Assembly (NCBI GenBank): GCA_938039225.1
Contig: CALHVH010000209.1
Span: 1-7,724, forward strand
Source: an uncultured Gammaproteobacteria bacterium
Lineage (GTDB): Bacteria > Pseudomonadota > Gammaproteobacteria > Steroidobacterales > JABDMI01
Direction of reading: 5' to 3'
DNA: 7,724 nucleotides
In this document: positions 6,536-7,724 of the stretch, piece by piece
Position numbering within the stretch: position 1 is the stretch's first letter
How the letters are laid out: each line of letters starts with the position of its first letter
The notes under the pieces: model-generated
Database searches by the model: none
The model's input: the letters and a program-made list of their open reading frames with translations, nothing else
Told to the model about the DNA's origin: nothing
Program-made: the position numbers and the translations under genes

Positions 6536-7105
6536 ATGCGAGAACAATTAAAAAAACGTTTAGAGCGAAGTCGATCGAGAAGAAAAAAGTGGATTCGAAA
6601 ACGCAGGGCGCAATGGTTAGTAATTTTTGCGATTGTAATTATTGGGTTTTGTTTGCCAGACCCTGCTGTGATTCCAGTGCAAGATGCAACACGTGATAGT
6701 TGGGATTCTGAAAGCTTTTGGTATTACCCATGGGGCAGTTCAATAACGCATAAGGGTATAGATATTTTTGCAGATCACGGAACGCCAGTTATATCAGATG
6801 GCTACGGTATAGTGACTTTTGTAGGAACCTATAAAAAGGGAGGCAAGGTAGCCTTAGTCTTGGGGCCAAAATGGAAGATGCATTATTACGCCCATATGTC
6901 TGTGCAAAAGGTTCGAGTATTCCAATTTCTAAAACCAGGCGATGTAATTGGTGCGGTGGGTGACACTGGTAATGCAAAAGGCAAGCCGCCTCATCTTCAT
7001 TACACTGTTAGATCTGTATTTCCTTATCCTTGGCGTTATTCAAGTGGCCCGCATGGTGGACGTAAGATGGTTTATTTGGACCCTGGGGAAAGGTATCCCG
7101 AGTAA
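6536..7105 (+). CDS. M23-family metallopeptidase (LytM-like), single-pass membrane protein
   Basis: Zinc endopeptidase of the LytM/lysostaphin fold, expected to cut peptidoglycan cross-links in the periplasm; 189 residues. Residues 1-25 are strongly basic (Arg/Lys runs), followed by a membrane helix at about 27-41 (QWLVIFAIVIIGFCLP), so the basic end stays in the cytoplasm and the catalytic domain faces the periplasm. Catalytic motifs are complete: H72-K-G-I-D76 (HxxxD zinc ligands), H120 in YYAHMS, and H153-L-H155 (HxH) in KPPHLHYTV. It lacks the coiled coil or LysM domains of EnvC, NlpD or MepM, so it is a minimal membrane-tethered enzyme of the kind often annotated simply as M23 peptidase. 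The start has only a weak AAGA-like ribosome site. It is divergent from the lipoprotein and convergent with the acyltransferase, 13 bases away. The cross-link specificity is unknown. Confidence 0.93.
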   Translation: MREQLKKRLERSRSRRKKWIRKRRAQWLVIFAIVIIGFCLPDPAVIPVQDATRDSWDSESFWYYPWGSSITHKGIDIFADHGTPVISDGYGIVTFVGTYKKGGKVALVLGPKWKMHYYAHMSVQKVRVFQFLKPGDVIGAVGDTGNAKGKPPHLHYTVRSVFPYPWRYSSGPHGGRKMVYLDPGERYPE

Positions 7106-7118
7106 AGAAGAGTTAAGT

Positions 7119-7724
7119 TTAAGAATTAAGTATCTCTTTTAAAGTTTCATCTTTCTCGAGCCATAAGTCATTGGTCCATTCTTGAAACTTCGCTTTAAAC
7201 TCCTGATCATTTTGATAATCGCCCTGTAAAAACTCTTCAGGTATATCTTTCATTTTTATCTTTACGATAACCTTGCCTATGCGATTCGCAAATAGATCAC
7301 TGAATGTATTAAACCCCGTTGGATAGGCAAGCGTAACGTCTATGAGCTTTTTAACTGAGCCATCCATAGCATTTAAAGTAAACGCAGCTCCACCAGCTTT
7401 GGGCTTTAATAAGTGAGCAAATGGTGATTCAGTCTTTTTATGTTTGGCTGAAGTGAAGCGTGTGCCTTCAAAAAAATTAATAATGGATACTGGTTTTTCT
7501 TTGAAGTGTTGGCAAGCTTGACGAGTCGCTTCTAAGTCTTTACCCTTCATCTCAGGATGTTTTTCTAAATACTCACGACTAAAGCGTTGCATGCGTGGAA
7601 AGTCTAGTCCCCAAAAGGCAAAACCTAAAATAGGTAACCAAACCAATTGCTTTTTGATAAAGAAACGAAGAAAAGGATACTTACCTGTGAACAGTCTTTG
7701 GAGTATTACTATGTCTACCCAAGA
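7119..7724 (-). CDS. YihG-like acyltransferase (PlsC/LPLAT family), C-terminal 201 residues, cut by window edge
   Basis: Inner-membrane lysophospholipid acyltransferase-type protein. The frame is open to position 7724 with no start, so the N-terminal part, including most of acyltransferase block I (NHxxxxD), is outside. The first visible residues, SWVDI, appear to be the tail of that block. Following landmarks, numbered from the window edge: KKQLVWLPILGFAFWGLDFP (24-43), GKDLEATRQAC (61-71), the block III motif NFFEGTRF (83-90) and PKAGG (108-112). The order and spacing closely follow E. coli YihG as I remember it (about 310 residues, a putative 1-acyl-glycerol-3-phosphate acyltransferase), including the end QEWTNDLWLEKDETL. 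A TTG at 7646 could be misread as a start but lies inside the conserved domain. The stop is 13 bases from the convergent M23 gene. Exact lipid substrate uncertain. Confidence 0.92.
   Translation of the reverse strand, partial: SWVDIVILQRLFTGKYPFLRFFIKKQLVWLPILGFAFWGLDFPRMQRFSREYLEKHPEMKGKDLEATRQACQHFKEKPVSIINFFEGTRFTSAKHKKTESPFAHLLKPKAGGAAFTLNAMDGSVKKLIDVTLAYPTGFNTFSDLFANRIGKVIVKIKMKDIPEEFLQGDYQNDQEFKAKFQEWTNDLWLEKDETLKEILNS

Noticed and set aside
7644..7646. TTG at 7646 as the start of the acyltransferase
   Set aside because: The frame continues open to the window edge and the upstream codons encode the conserved SWVDI block, so the gene begins outside the window.
1..7724. Mobile element or horizontally acquired defence island
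   Set aside because: No transposase, integrase, terminal inverted repeats, target duplications or tRNA boundary are visible, and composition looks uniform apart from the two short hairpins.

Overview
The window looks like an ordinary chromosomal segment of an AT-rich gammaproteobacterium (about 40% GC by eye). The evidence is protein resemblance: a Tag-type DNA glycosylase, a YihG-like acyltransferase and a CecR/CerR-type TetR regulator, all closest to enterobacterial proteins I remember. I cannot name a genus. I see no insertion sequence, integrase, CRISPR array, tRNA or rRNA, and no intergenic stretch above 300 bases.

Positions 1-4773, minus strand: one tightly packed efflux operon, read right to left. 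The order is TetR-family regulator, NodT/OprM-type outer-membrane lipoprotein, HlyD/AcrA-type periplasmic adaptor, then an AcrB-type RND inner-membrane pump whose C-terminal half lies beyond position 1. The junctions are a 4-base gap, a 4-base ATGA overlap and a 1-base gap, so the genes are very probably co-transcribed and translationally coupled. Together they encode a complete tripartite pump with its own regulator as first gene. Substrate unknown.

Positions 4774-4945: control region between the regulator and the divergent tag gene. It holds a 39-bp imperfect palindrome with perfect 11-bp arms. A good sigma70-like promoter for the efflux operon overlaps this palindrome, and a weaker one points toward tag. 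The operon promoter lies so close to the regulator's ATG that the transcript may be leaderless.

Positions 4946-5554, plus strand: tag (3-methyladenine DNA glycosylase I). It is followed by two GC-rich hairpins (5588-5649) that separate it from a convergent gene.

Positions 5671-7105: a DUF3313-like lipoprotein (minus) and a small membrane-anchored M23 metallopeptidase (plus), transcribed divergently from a 103-bp spacer with a perfect TATAAT on the plus strand.

Positions 7119-7724, minus strand: the C-terminal part of a YihG-like 1-acyl-glycerol-phosphate-type acyltransferase, cut by the window edge.

The recurring theme is cell-envelope function (efflux, lipoprotein, wall hydrolase, phospholipid acylation) with one DNA-repair gene. 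I found no convincing new multi-gene system. The regulatory palindrome with a possibly leaderless regulator, and the paired hairpins with related loops, are the points most worth a second look.
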